From: Planctomycetota bacterium
GTDB lineage: Bacteria > Planctomycetota > Phycisphaerae > Phycisphaerales > UBA1924
Direction: 5' to 3'
Length of the DNA stretch: 7,280 bases
NCBI GenBank assembly: GCA_023412695.1
Contig: JAEYNG010000426.1
Span: 1 to 7,280 of the forward strand
Shown here: positions 1 to 7,213 of the stretch, piece by piece
How positions within the stretch are numbered: position 1 is the stretch's first letter
How the letters are laid out: every line of letters starts with the position of its first letter
The notes under the pieces: model-generated
What the model saw: the letters and a program-made list of their open reading frames with translations, nothing else
The model's database searches: none
Told to the model about the DNA's origin: nothing
Position numbers and translations under genes: made by a program

Positions 1-699
1 CCGTGGGATACCGTCTCGGCGGATTCTCCAACGCGATTGTCAGAGACAAGCGACTCCGACGAGATCAAGTCACTCCTCGAAGCGCTGGATGCTTCTCGAT
101 CTGATCGGTCTGAGAGCAAACGTATTCGCATTCGGCTCCGTGAGCTTGGATATACCGGCGACCTCGGGCAGCAACCAAGCACTCCAACAACTCGTTCGGC
201 AGCGGTACCACACGCCTCCGGACAGTCACCGGCTTCCGCACATTTGATTTCGCCACCCTTCAACGACGCGGGCTCTTTGCTGGCTCGGATTCGCTCACTG
301 GCTGGATTGCCTGAACGCAATCACGAGGATGTCGTCAAGGACCTGCTCATCCGTCTCGGCTATAGCGCTCGCGACATCGTTTTTCAACGGGGCCGCATTG
401 ACTTGTCAATCCAGACTGAAGCGGGGAGCACCGCTGCGGTTTTTGAGGTTAAGCGAACAATCGCATCGAGTTCCGAACATGCGAGTGCGCGGCGGCAAGG
501 AATGGATTACGCAAGCCAGACCGGGGCGCCGTTCGTTGTGATTACCGATGGTGATCGATACGAGATCTATGACCGTCGCAAAGGGCACGACTACACGACC
601 ATGCTGTGCGGCCGCTTCCAGCTCACGACCTTCCGAGACGAAGACGTGAAGGTGCTAGACCTGCTTCGACCGGAACACCTACGCGCTGCCAGGTCGTAG
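1..699 (+). CDS. PD-(D/E)xK nuclease-fold protein, HsdR N-terminal-like (probably 5'-partial)
   Basis: The reading frame is open to the left edge. The earliest in-window start is TTG at 37, with no Shine-Dalgarno sequence, so the true start may lie outside; residues are counted from that TTG (220 aa). Residues 1-40 are charged and helical, 41-90 form a Ser/Pro/Thr-rich linker, and 95-215 form an alpha/beta domain. That domain has the layout of the HsdR N-terminal nuclease family: a helix with E97 (EDVVKDLLIRLGY), D122 in GRIDLSI, E137-x-K139 in VFEVKR, then Q154-x3-Y158 before a strand (PFVVITDGDRYEIYD). These match the D...ExK...QxxxY catalytic pattern of restriction-type nucleases, but there is no helicase part. 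A role in DNA cleavage or defence is inference; many such solo domains are uncharacterised. Third codon positions are much less GC-rich than in the adjacent accC, which suggests separate acquisition. It converges on accC and ends with TAG. Confidence 0.75.
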   Translation, partial: PWDTVSADSPTRLSETSDSDEIKSLLEALDASRSDRSESKRIRIRLRELGYTGDLGQQPSTPTTRSAAVPHASGQSPASAHLISPPFNDAGSLLARIRSLAGLPERNHEDVVKDLLIRLGYSARDIVFQRGRIDLSIQTEAGSTAAVFEVKRTIASSSEHASARRQGMDYASQTGAPFVVITDGDRYEIYDRRKGHDYTTMLCGRFQLTTFRDEDVKVLDLLRPEHLRAARS

Positions 700-710
700 T
701 TGTCGCCGGT

Positions 711-740
711 CTTCGCGTCCCTCCGCGCATCTCCGCGTAC
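711..740. repeat. Three tandem copies of a 10-bp CTCCGCG-type repeat
   Basis: Three head-to-tail decamers, CTTCGCGTCC, CTCCGCGCAT and CTCCGCGTAC, share the core CTyCGCG at an exact 10-base period. They fill most of the 55-base gap between the convergent stop codons of the nuclease-fold gene (699) and accC (755). No stem-loop followed by a T-run was found on either strand here, so neither gene has a recognisable intrinsic terminator in the gap. The repeat could be a dispersed genomic element or a transcription-end region; its role is unknown. Confidence 0.6.
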
Positions 741-754
741 CCGCCTTCTCGGCT

Positions 755-2095
<1,341 letters not shown>

Positions 2096-2099
2096 GGCG

Positions 2100-2618
2100 T
2101 TAGGAGGGCCTCACAAGGAAGAGCGGCTGGCCGTACTGCACGGCCTTGGCGTTCTGCACGAGGACGCGCTCGATTGTGCCGCTGACCTCGGCCTTGATCT
2201 CGCTGAAGACTTTCATCGCCTCGATGATGCACACCGTCGAGTCGGGGCCGATGCTCGCGCCCGCGGTGACGAACGGCGGCGACTCGGGGTTCGCCGCGAG
2301 GTAGACGGTGCCGACCATCGGCGAGTTGATGGGAACGAGGCCGCTGGTGTCGTCGCCCCCGCCCCCCCCACCACCGCCGCCGCCGGCCGCGGAGGCACGG
2401 GGCTCCGGCGCGTCGGTGCTGGGCGCGGCCGACTCGCCCGTGGCCGCGCCGTAGCTCGGCGGGGCGGCGTGGGTGTACATCGGCGCGTGCTGGACGATCG
2501 GGCCGGTGGAGCCGCGCTTGACGGTGACGGTCTCCTGCTGGTCCTTGAGATCCAGCTCGGAGAGATCGTTCTCGACCATCAGGCGGACCAGTTCCTTGAG
2601 CTTGCGGATATCGATCAT
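2100..2618 (-). CDS. accB: Acetyl-CoA carboxylase, biotin carboxyl carrier protein
   Basis: AccB carries the biotin that AccC carboxylates and that the carboxyltransferase (AccA/AccD, not in this window) discharges onto acetyl-CoA. I start it at the ATG giving MIDIRKLKELVRLMVENDLS, the canonical AccB N-terminus (172 aa). An upstream in-frame ATG at 2696 would add 26 atypical residues and overlap the preceding peptidase gene. The order is a helical and short beta N-terminal region (1-37), an Ala/Pro/Ser-rich flexible linker (about 38-95) with ten consecutive glycines (79-88), then the biotinyl/lipoyl domain (about 96-170). The biotinylated lysine is K136 in IIEAMKVFSEIKAE. The family usually has EAMKM, and the V after K is a common variant. 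The domain ends in YGQPLFLVRP as expected. It follows the peptidase gene by 55 bases and precedes accC by 4. The ATG has no Shine-Dalgarno, only a C-rich stretch (CCCCTCC). Confidence 0.97.
   Translation of the reverse strand: MIDIRKLKELVRLMVENDLSELDLKDQQETVTVKRGSTGPIVQHAPMYTHAAPPSYGAATGESAAPSTDAPEPRASAAGGGGGGGGGGDDTSGLVPINSPMVGTVYLAANPESPPFVTAGASIGPDSTVCIIEAMKVFSEIKAEVSGTIERVLVQNAKAVQYGQPLFLVRPS
2356..2369 (-). repeat. accB: Homopolymeric G tract in the accB poly-glycine linker
   Basis: On the plus strand this reads five C, one G, then eight C, so the accB coding strand carries eight G, one C and five G. It encodes part of the ten-glycine linker, next to GGC and GGT repeats. Runs of this kind are prone to polymerase slippage and can form guanine quadruplexes. 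An indel here would remove the biotinyl domain. Confidence 0.85.
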
Positions 2619-2673
2619 CGGAGGGGATCCAGGGATTGGGGATGAGGGATCGAGGCGAGTGCCTCTTCCTTCT

Positions 2674-3819
2674 TTAGAGCACTGCCCACGCCGCATCCTT
2701 CTTCATGCGACAGAGGCACTCCGAACCGTTCTCGGTGATGATGAAGTCGTCCTCGATGCGGACGCCGCCCACGCCGGGGAGATAGATGCCCGGCTCGATG
2801 GTGACGACCATCCCGGGCTCGAGCCTGCGGCCGGCGATCATGTTGGTGAGGCGCGGCTCCTCGTGACCGTTGAGCCCGATGCCGTGGCCGAGGCCGTGGC
2901 CGAAGAACTCGGCATAGCCATGCTTGGCGATGTGCTTGCGGGCGATCATGTCGATCTCGAGCGTGGTCTTGCCGGCGGCGAGAGCCTGGGCCGCCAACAT
3001 GTGGGCATCGTACACGATCGTGTAGATTTCGTTCAGCTTCTGCGGGACCTTCCCGACCGCGAAGGTGCGGGTCATGTCCGAGTGATACCCCTGATAGACC
3101 GCGCCCCAGTCGATGAGCAGGAGCTGCTTGGCCTTGATCTTCGCGCCGGTGGGCCTGTAGTGCGGGAGGCTGCTCGCGGCCGCGGCGGCGACGATGGTCT
3201 GGAACCCGGGCTCGGACGACCCGCGGGTCTTCATCTCAAACTCAAGGCGGGCCGCGACTTCCAGCTCGGTCTGGCCAGGCTTGATCGTCGGCAGGACGGC
3301 CTCGAGCGCGGCCTCCTGGATCTTGACGGCCTTGCGGATGAGGGCGAGCTCGGCCTCGTCCTTGATCGCGCGGAGCGTGGCGACGAGGCTGCCGGTGTCG
3401 ATGAGCTTGCGCTTGGACTTCCGCTGGATCGCGGCCTTCTCGGCGAGGGTCATCGTCTCGGCCTGCACCCCGATCCGGGCGTCGCCGAGCCTGCCGGCCT
3501 CCAAGACCTCGGCGATGGCGTCGATCATCGAGCGCGAACGAATAAAGCTGCGCGCAAGACCCGCTGCTTCGAGGGGCTCGATTTCCTCTTTGTACCGGAA
3601 GTCGCTGATGAGGGTCGGGACGGGGGGTGCGCCGGAGGCGGAGGATGAGGCGTGGCAGAGGAGGTAGGAGTCTCCCCCGAGGAAGCCGGTGAGGTAGCCA
3701 ACGTCCTTGGGATTGGTGACGAGGAGGGCGTCGATCTGTTTGTCGGCGAGGGCGCGGGCGAGGCGAGCCTGGCGGCCGGCGAAGTCGGGCGTCGCGGCCG
3801 CGGATCGCTTGGCAGACAT
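2674..3819 (-). CDS. Xaa-Pro aminopeptidase-like M24 metallopeptidase
   Basis: This is a cytoplasmic metallopeptidase of the pita-bread (M24B, aminopeptidase P / prolidase) family, expected to cleave peptide bonds involving proline. From the ATG at 3819 it has 381 aa. The N-terminal creatinase-like domain spans about residues 16-140 (ALLVTNPKDVGYLTGF) and the catalytic domain about 150-375. All five metal ligands are visible: D237 (LLIDWGA), D248 (HSDMTRTF), H308 (FFGHGLGHGIGL), E342 (VVTIEPGIY) and E356 (VRIEDDF). The family's accessory histidines are H220 (SLPHYR) and H319 (GHEEP). In-frame ATGs at 3846 and 3861 are also possible starts; the frame runs on to 4143, but that part overlaps the divergent gene and is Arg-rich and non-conserved. 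It is first in an operon with accB and accC. In several bacteria, for example Bacillus subtilis, a similar peptidase gene lies near efp, accB and accC; efp is absent here. Dipeptidase versus aminopeptidase specificity cannot be decided. Confidence 0.93.
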   Translation of the reverse strand: MSAKRSAAATPDFAGRQARLARALADKQIDALLVTNPKDVGYLTGFLGGDSYLLCHASSSASGAPPVPTLISDFRYKEEIEPLEAAGLARSFIRSRSMIDAIAEVLEAGRLGDARIGVQAETMTLAEKAAIQRKSKRKLIDTGSLVATLRAIKDEAELALIRKAVKIQEAALEAVLPTIKPGQTELEVAARLEFEMKTRGSSEPGFQTIVAAAAASSLPHYRPTGAKIKAKQLLLIDWGAVYQGYHSDMTRTFAVGKVPQKLNEIYTIVYDAHMLAAQALAAGKTTLEIDMIARKHIAKHGYAEFFGHGLGHGIGLNGHEEPRLTNMIAGRRLEPGMVVTIEPGIYLPGVGGVRIEDDFIITENGSECLCRMKKDAAWAVL

Positions 3820-3980
3820 GGGGGAGGTGGTGGCGTTCGCGGCCATATGGGCCGAGATCATACCGGGATCGGGGCAGATGGGTATAGGCAGCGAGGGTTT
3901 GCCGTTGCGTCGGCGGCCTCCGTCGCGCAGAATCGGTGAAGTTCCAGCCTTCGCTGAAACCCACCCGATAGTCTCGCGAA
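3820..3980. promoter_or_regulatory. Divergent intergenic region, presumed to hold two promoters
   Basis: This stretch separates the divergent peptidase-accB-accC operon and the plus-strand export operon, so both should start in it. The best plus-strand promoter-like pair I can see is TTGCGT (3905-3910), 17 bases, CAGAAT (3928-3933), only a moderate match to the sigma-70 consensus. On the minus strand the only -10-like hexamer I noted is TATACC (complement of 3892-3897), without a convincing -35. No operator-like palindrome or riboswitch was recognised. The peptidase start may lie up to 3861, which would shorten this region. Confidence 0.35.
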
Positions 3981-3985
3981 AGGAG
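3981..3985 (+). promoter_or_regulatory. Ribosome binding site AGGAG of the FGE-like gene
   Basis: AGGAG lies 7 bases before the ATG at 3993, ideal spacing. It fixes the start at 3993 rather than at the in-frame TTG at 3987, which lies only one base downstream of the motif. It contrasts with the three minus-strand genes, which lack such a motif. Confidence 0.88.
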
Positions 3986-3992
3986 TTTGTAC

Positions 3993-5072
3993 ATGCACAA
4001 TCGACCCGCTCCCCTCGTGGCTGGGTGTGTTGCCGCGGCCGTCCTTGCGGCCGCCGCTGTGCCCGTTTGCGCCCAGCCCGTGCCCGACTACGACTTTCAG
4101 TGGTCCACCATCGGTTCACCCGGCAATCGCGCGGCCAATGCACAGGAAGCGCCCGAGCTTTTCAACCCGGTGCTGTACCCACCGAACGGACTGCAAGTCG
4201 GCGCGGTCGGCTACGAGTATCGCATGGCCCGCACGGAAGTGACGGTGTCGCAATGGTTTGAGTTTGTACAGGCGTATGCGCCGTACTACACCGGACCCGC
4301 GCCGGGCACCTCCATGGGCAGCAGTGACTGGGTTCTCACGGGCCAATGGATTGCGCCCGTCCCCGGAAGCGGGCAGAACGGCCAGCCTTGGCAGTTCACG
4401 ATGGACCCAGAGGCCGCGAACCTCGCGACCGGAACAAGCTGGCACTTCGCCGCCCGGTACGCCAACTGGCTTCACAATGGCAAGGCCCACGAGCAGTGGG
4501 CGTTTGAAACCGGCGTGTATGACACGTCGACGTTTACGCGCAACCCAGATGGGACATGGAACGATCAGTTCACTCCGGCTCCGGGGGCACGCTTCTGGCT
4601 CCCTACGCTCGATGAGTGGACCAAGGGAATGTATCACGACCCCAATCGCTACGGCGAAGGCCAAGAGGGGTACTGGGCGCACCCAATCGGGCGCGACACG
4701 CCCGCGGTCCCCGGCTATCCGGAAGATGGCGGGGAGACCAGTGCGGGCATTCCGCTCCCTCCGGACTTCGAGGCGCACTGGCATGTTCCTGTCGGCGCGT
4801 ATCCGCATATCACCAGCCCATGGGGACTTCTGGATGGCAGCGGCGGTCGTTCAGAGTGGACATCAACTGGAAACGAGTGGGGGCGATATGGGCGCGGAAC
4901 CGACGAGTTCGGAGATACTTGGTTCTTGTATGATCGGATTGACTCGCATTACGGGGGCGCGTCCCCTGATACGGGCGGGATCGGGTTTCGAATGGCTTCG
5001 ATCATCCCCACGCCATCTGCTTTTCCGCTACTCTGCGTCCTGACACTCTTCTACCAAAGGAAAAGACGATGA
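3993..5072 (+). CDS. Exported FGE/SUMF1-fold protein with PEP-CTERM-like tail, no catalytic cysteines
   Basis: The protein has 359 aa. A signal peptide covers residues 1-27 (hydrophobic Ala/Val core, likely cut after VCA before QPVP). Residues about 68-335 resemble the formylglycine-generating enzyme / C-type-lectin-like fold: YRMARTEVTVSQWFEFVQAY (77-96), a Y-A-N-W-L helix (156-160), FWLPTLDEWTKGMYHD (201-216), HVPVGAYP followed by WGLLDGSGGRSEWT (264-290), and GGIGFRMA (328-335). The last 22 residues are IPTPS, a short hydrophobic stretch and QRKRR, which resembles a PEP-CTERM sorting signal with PTP in place of PEP. Between the signal peptide and this tail there is no cysteine, so the Cys pair that true formylglycine-generating enzymes use is absent. 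Sulfatase activation is therefore unlikely; an iron-enzyme, binding or structural role is possible. Its TGA overlaps the next gene's ATG (ATGA). The exact substrate is unknown. Confidence 0.9.
   Translation: MHNRPAPLVAGCVAAAVLAAAAVPVCAQPVPDYDFQWSTIGSPGNRAANAQEAPELFNPVLYPPNGLQVGAVGYEYRMARTEVTVSQWFEFVQAYAPYYTGPAPGTSMGSSDWVLTGQWIAPVPGSGQNGQPWQFTMDPEAANLATGTSWHFAARYANWLHNGKAHEQWAFETGVYDTSTFTRNPDGTWNDQFTPAPGARFWLPTLDEWTKGMYHDPNRYGEGQEGYWAHPIGRDTPAVPGYPEDGGETSAGIPLPPDFEAHWHVPVGAYPHITSPWGLLDGSGGRSEWTSTGNEWGRYGRGTDEFGDTWFLYDRIDSHYGGASPDTGGIGFRMASIIPTPSAFPLLCVLTLFYQRKRR
5056..5060 (+). promoter_or_regulatory. Ribosome binding site AAAGG inside the upstream gene
   Basis: AAAGG lies 8 bases before the ATG at 5069, within the last codons of the FGE-like gene. 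It supports the start at 5069, which makes the ATGA overlap, although ATGs at 5075 and 5078 are close in-frame alternatives. Confidence 0.65.
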
Positions 5073-7153
5073 GAATGATGCTGTCGTTCATACTTTCGAC
5101 AATTGCCTGTTCGATTGCAATGGGTCAGGCTCCCACCGTGAGCATCTCGCCCGGAACAAACGCCTCGTCATCGGTATCGCTGCTGGGTGACGGTCGTTAC
5201 GATGTCAGTCTTTCGACCACATACACCGGTGGCACTACAACCTTCACGGTCTCAGGCGGATCAGGCACTGCGATCCGGAACGTTTATGTCAGCAATACAG
5301 CGGCATCGCAGCAGACTCATATCCACATTCACGGGGCATCGAGCACGAATCCGATCGCGGAGGTCGAAGCAATCGACCAGCTTTCCAGCACCGGATTCGT
5401 AGCACTCTACACGCTTCGCACGACCGGCGATGTGGGAACCATCCGCTTGAATCGCATCGGGGGTCAATCTACGCACGTCGTGAATATTGGCGGCTCACTG
5501 ACAGGCGGAATGGAAATTCTGAGTCACGCGAATCAGCATTCCGTTGAGTACACGACCATCCAAGGAGATTGCCAAGGCAACATCTCGCTCCCCTCGACCG
5601 GATCAATCCTCGGCCTCACCATCGCAGGCAACCTTGGATACTCTGCCGCGCCCGTCACCGTTACCAGCGGCAACATCCAGCGTCTTGAAGTCGGCAGCGC
5701 CGCCTACGCAACTATCACCTCTGGCGGCTCGGGCCTCATCCAGCGTTTCGCCACTGGCTCCTCCCTCGTCGGCAGCATCAGCGCGGTCAGCTTTGCCGCC
5801 GTCGGCGGCGGCGCAACCGGAGTGGTCATCGGCAACGAGTGCCGCGGCAACATCACACTCTCCGGACATGTGCAGGTGCCCCTCACCATCACCGGCGCGC
5901 TCCGCGGCACAGTGCAAGCCACAACGTCTTCCAGCAACACACCGATCGTAATTGGTTCGATCCCCGCGGCCTCCTCGCCGCACGCCGAGGGCGTGCTCCG
6001 CCTCACACGAACAGCAGGCGGTGCCAACGGCGGAACGATCACCGTCAACGGCGATGTCGCGGGCCGGATGGAGATCGGCGGCACCGGCGGCAACATCGTC
6101 ATGAATATCACGATCAACGGTGAGCTCTCCGGCGAGCTTGTGTCCTCCGGCTCGCTCACCAGCGGCGACACCATCACGATCACCGACGGGATCACCGCGA
6201 CCGGTCTGCTCAGCCTCGGCGATTCGCTCATCGGGAGCATCGCACTGCCCGCCAGCGGTCTTGCCGGTCAGATCATTATCAATGCCAACGACAACGGAGG
6301 CGACTGGGACGGGAACGTCGTGATCGGCTCGGGCGGCGGCGCTATCACGCTCGGCCCCGGCCAGTCTCCGCCGTACCAATCCCCGCACTACGCCGCCCTC
6401 CCCTCTGCCCTCGGCGGCGGTTCGGTCGGTCTCGCCCCGTTCGGCCTCCATGCCGAAGCCTGCACGCCCCCGCACAACCTCATGGACCCGCACACCGATC
6501 TGGTGTACACCGACTTCGACAACGACGGCATGCCCGTCATCATCCGGTCCTACGGGCCGATCACGAACGCAAACGTTGACTTTGACATGCAGCTCAACGA
6601 CGAGTGCACGTGGCACGAGGATGTCGATGCCATGTTTGTCCCGGTGCTCCACCCCGGCGGCGACCCGCGCTCGATCGGCATCAAGTGCGACAGCGCATCT
6701 TCTATGAAACGAGGGATCATCCGCGTCGAGTCGGCATCTGTCGCCTGCGCCGAGGTGGCAGGTAATCCGCTGGTCGAGTGGCAGACCGACGATGACTGCG
6801 TGTCCGAACCGACCGCGTCCTACGTCTTCCTCGTCGCGCCTGACTGCGACGGCGACGGCCTCAACGACTGGTTCGAGATCGATCGCGGCGAGGAGCACCC
6901 GAATGACGAGTGGCCGGACATCGACAGCGACGACAACGATGTGATCGATTCCTGCGAGGTTGACCCGTGCGCCTGCGACTGGGACGGGAACTTCTTTGTC
7001 GAGGTTCCCGACATCTTCGCTTTCCTTGCGAGTTGGTTCGCCAACGAGCCCCGCGCCGACTTCGACAGTTCCGGCACAATCGCCGTGCCCGACATTTTCG
7101 CGTTCCTCTCCTGCTGGTTCGCGTCCAGCGACAGCAACCGCTGCGACGAATGA
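5069..7153 (+). CDS. Secreted repetitive beta-solenoid-like protein with C-terminal calcium loops and dockerin-like pair
   Basis: The protein has 694 aa. A signal peptide covers about residues 1-19 (MRMMLSFILSTIACSIAMG, then Q). Residues 20-430 are rich in Gly, Ser, Thr, Ile and Val and contain about ten degenerate copies of a motif like T-I-x-G-x-L-x-G-x-I-x-L, for example VVNIGGSLTGGMEI (137), TITVNGDVAGRMEI (323) and NITINGELSGELVS (346), roughly 20-24 residues apart within clusters, as in a beta-solenoid. Residues 460-590 form a Cys-containing domain. Next come acidic calcium-loop-like motifs, DCDGDGLNDWFE (592-603) and DIDSDDNDVID (617-627). The end is a duplicated dockerin-like motif: DWDG...VPDIFAFLASWFA (637-658) and DFDSSG...VPDIFAFLSCWFA (664-685). 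That form is, from memory, common in Phycisphaerae secreted proteins. It is coupled to the FGE-like gene by ATGA and closed by a terminator. A cell-surface or extracellular scaffold role is inferred; no enzymatic motif was recognised. Confidence 0.9.
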   Translation: MRMMLSFILSTIACSIAMGQAPTVSISPGTNASSSVSLLGDGRYDVSLSTTYTGGTTTFTVSGGSGTAIRNVYVSNTAASQQTHIHIHGASSTNPIAEVEAIDQLSSTGFVALYTLRTTGDVGTIRLNRIGGQSTHVVNIGGSLTGGMEILSHANQHSVEYTTIQGDCQGNISLPSTGSILGLTIAGNLGYSAAPVTVTSGNIQRLEVGSAAYATITSGGSGLIQRFATGSSLVGSISAVSFAAVGGGATGVVIGNECRGNITLSGHVQVPLTITGALRGTVQATTSSSNTPIVIGSIPAASSPHAEGVLRLTRTAGGANGGTITVNGDVAGRMEIGGTGGNIVMNITINGELSGELVSSGSLTSGDTITITDGITATGLLSLGDSLIGSIALPASGLAGQIIINANDNGGDWDGNVVIGSGGGAITLGPGQSPPYQSPHYAALPSALGGGSVGLAPFGLHAEACTPPHNLMDPHTDLVYTDFDNDGMPVIIRSYGPITNANVDFDMQLNDECTWHEDVDAMFVPVLHPGGDPRSIGIKCDSASSMKRGIIRVESASVACAEVAGNPLVEWQTDDDCVSEPTASYVFLVAPDCDGDGLNDWFEIDRGEEHPNDEWPDIDSDDNDVIDSCEVDPCACDWDGNFFVEVPDIFAFLASWFANEPRADFDSSGTIAVPDIFAFLSCWFASSDSNRCDE

Positions 7154-7178
7154 ATGCAGCAACCGTTGACGGCTTGTC

Positions 7179-7213
7179 GAAGGCCCGGGCCTCAACCCCC
7201 GGGCCTTCTTTTT
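7179..7213 (+). terminator. Rho-independent terminator of the export operon
   Basis: A perfect 11-bp inverted repeat, GAAGGCCCGGG (7179-7189) and CCCGGGCCTTC (7198-7208), has an 8-base loop and is followed directly by five T. It lies 25 bases after the TGA of the solenoid-dockerin gene. The stem is symmetric, but the T-run supports plus-strand use. Confidence 0.94.

Noticed and set aside
2652..2665. GAGGC-GAGT-GCCTC hairpin between the peptidase and accB
   Set aside because: Only five base pairs and no T-run; too weak to call a terminator or attenuator.
2619..2696. N-terminal extension of accB to an ATG at 2696
   Set aside because: The canonical AccB N-terminus starts at MIDIRKLKEL (2618), and the extension would overlap the peptidase stop.
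2473..3648. 391-codon plus-strand frame opposite accB and the peptidase
   Set aside because: The minus strand encodes intact, motif-complete proteins here; this frame is Asp/Gly/Leu-rich without domains.
4014..4028. Lipobox-like LVAGC in the FGE-like signal peptide
   Set aside because: Only about four hydrophobic residues precede the cysteine, and the hydrophobic core follows it, so signal peptidase I cleavage after VCA fits better.
3862..4143. N-terminal extension of the peptidase to an ATG at 4143
   Set aside because: It would overlap the divergent gene's signal-peptide region, is Arg-rich and adds residues not expected in the family. ATGs at 3819-3861 are adequate starts.
4116..4808. 230-codon minus-strand frame opposite the FGE-like gene
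   Set aside because: The plus strand has a Shine-Dalgarno, signal peptide and fold motifs; the antisense translation is Arg-rich and unrecognisable.
5099..5110. Possible lipobox TIAC in the solenoid protein signal peptide
   Set aside because: T at the -3 position is unusual, and the hydrophobic region continues to a better site after AMG.
5603..7195. 530-codon open frame on the minus strand
   Set aside because: It lies antisense to the solenoid-dockerin gene, whose signal peptide, repeats and calcium motifs are convincing. Long antisense frames are expected in G/C-biased codons, and its translation shows no recognisable domain.
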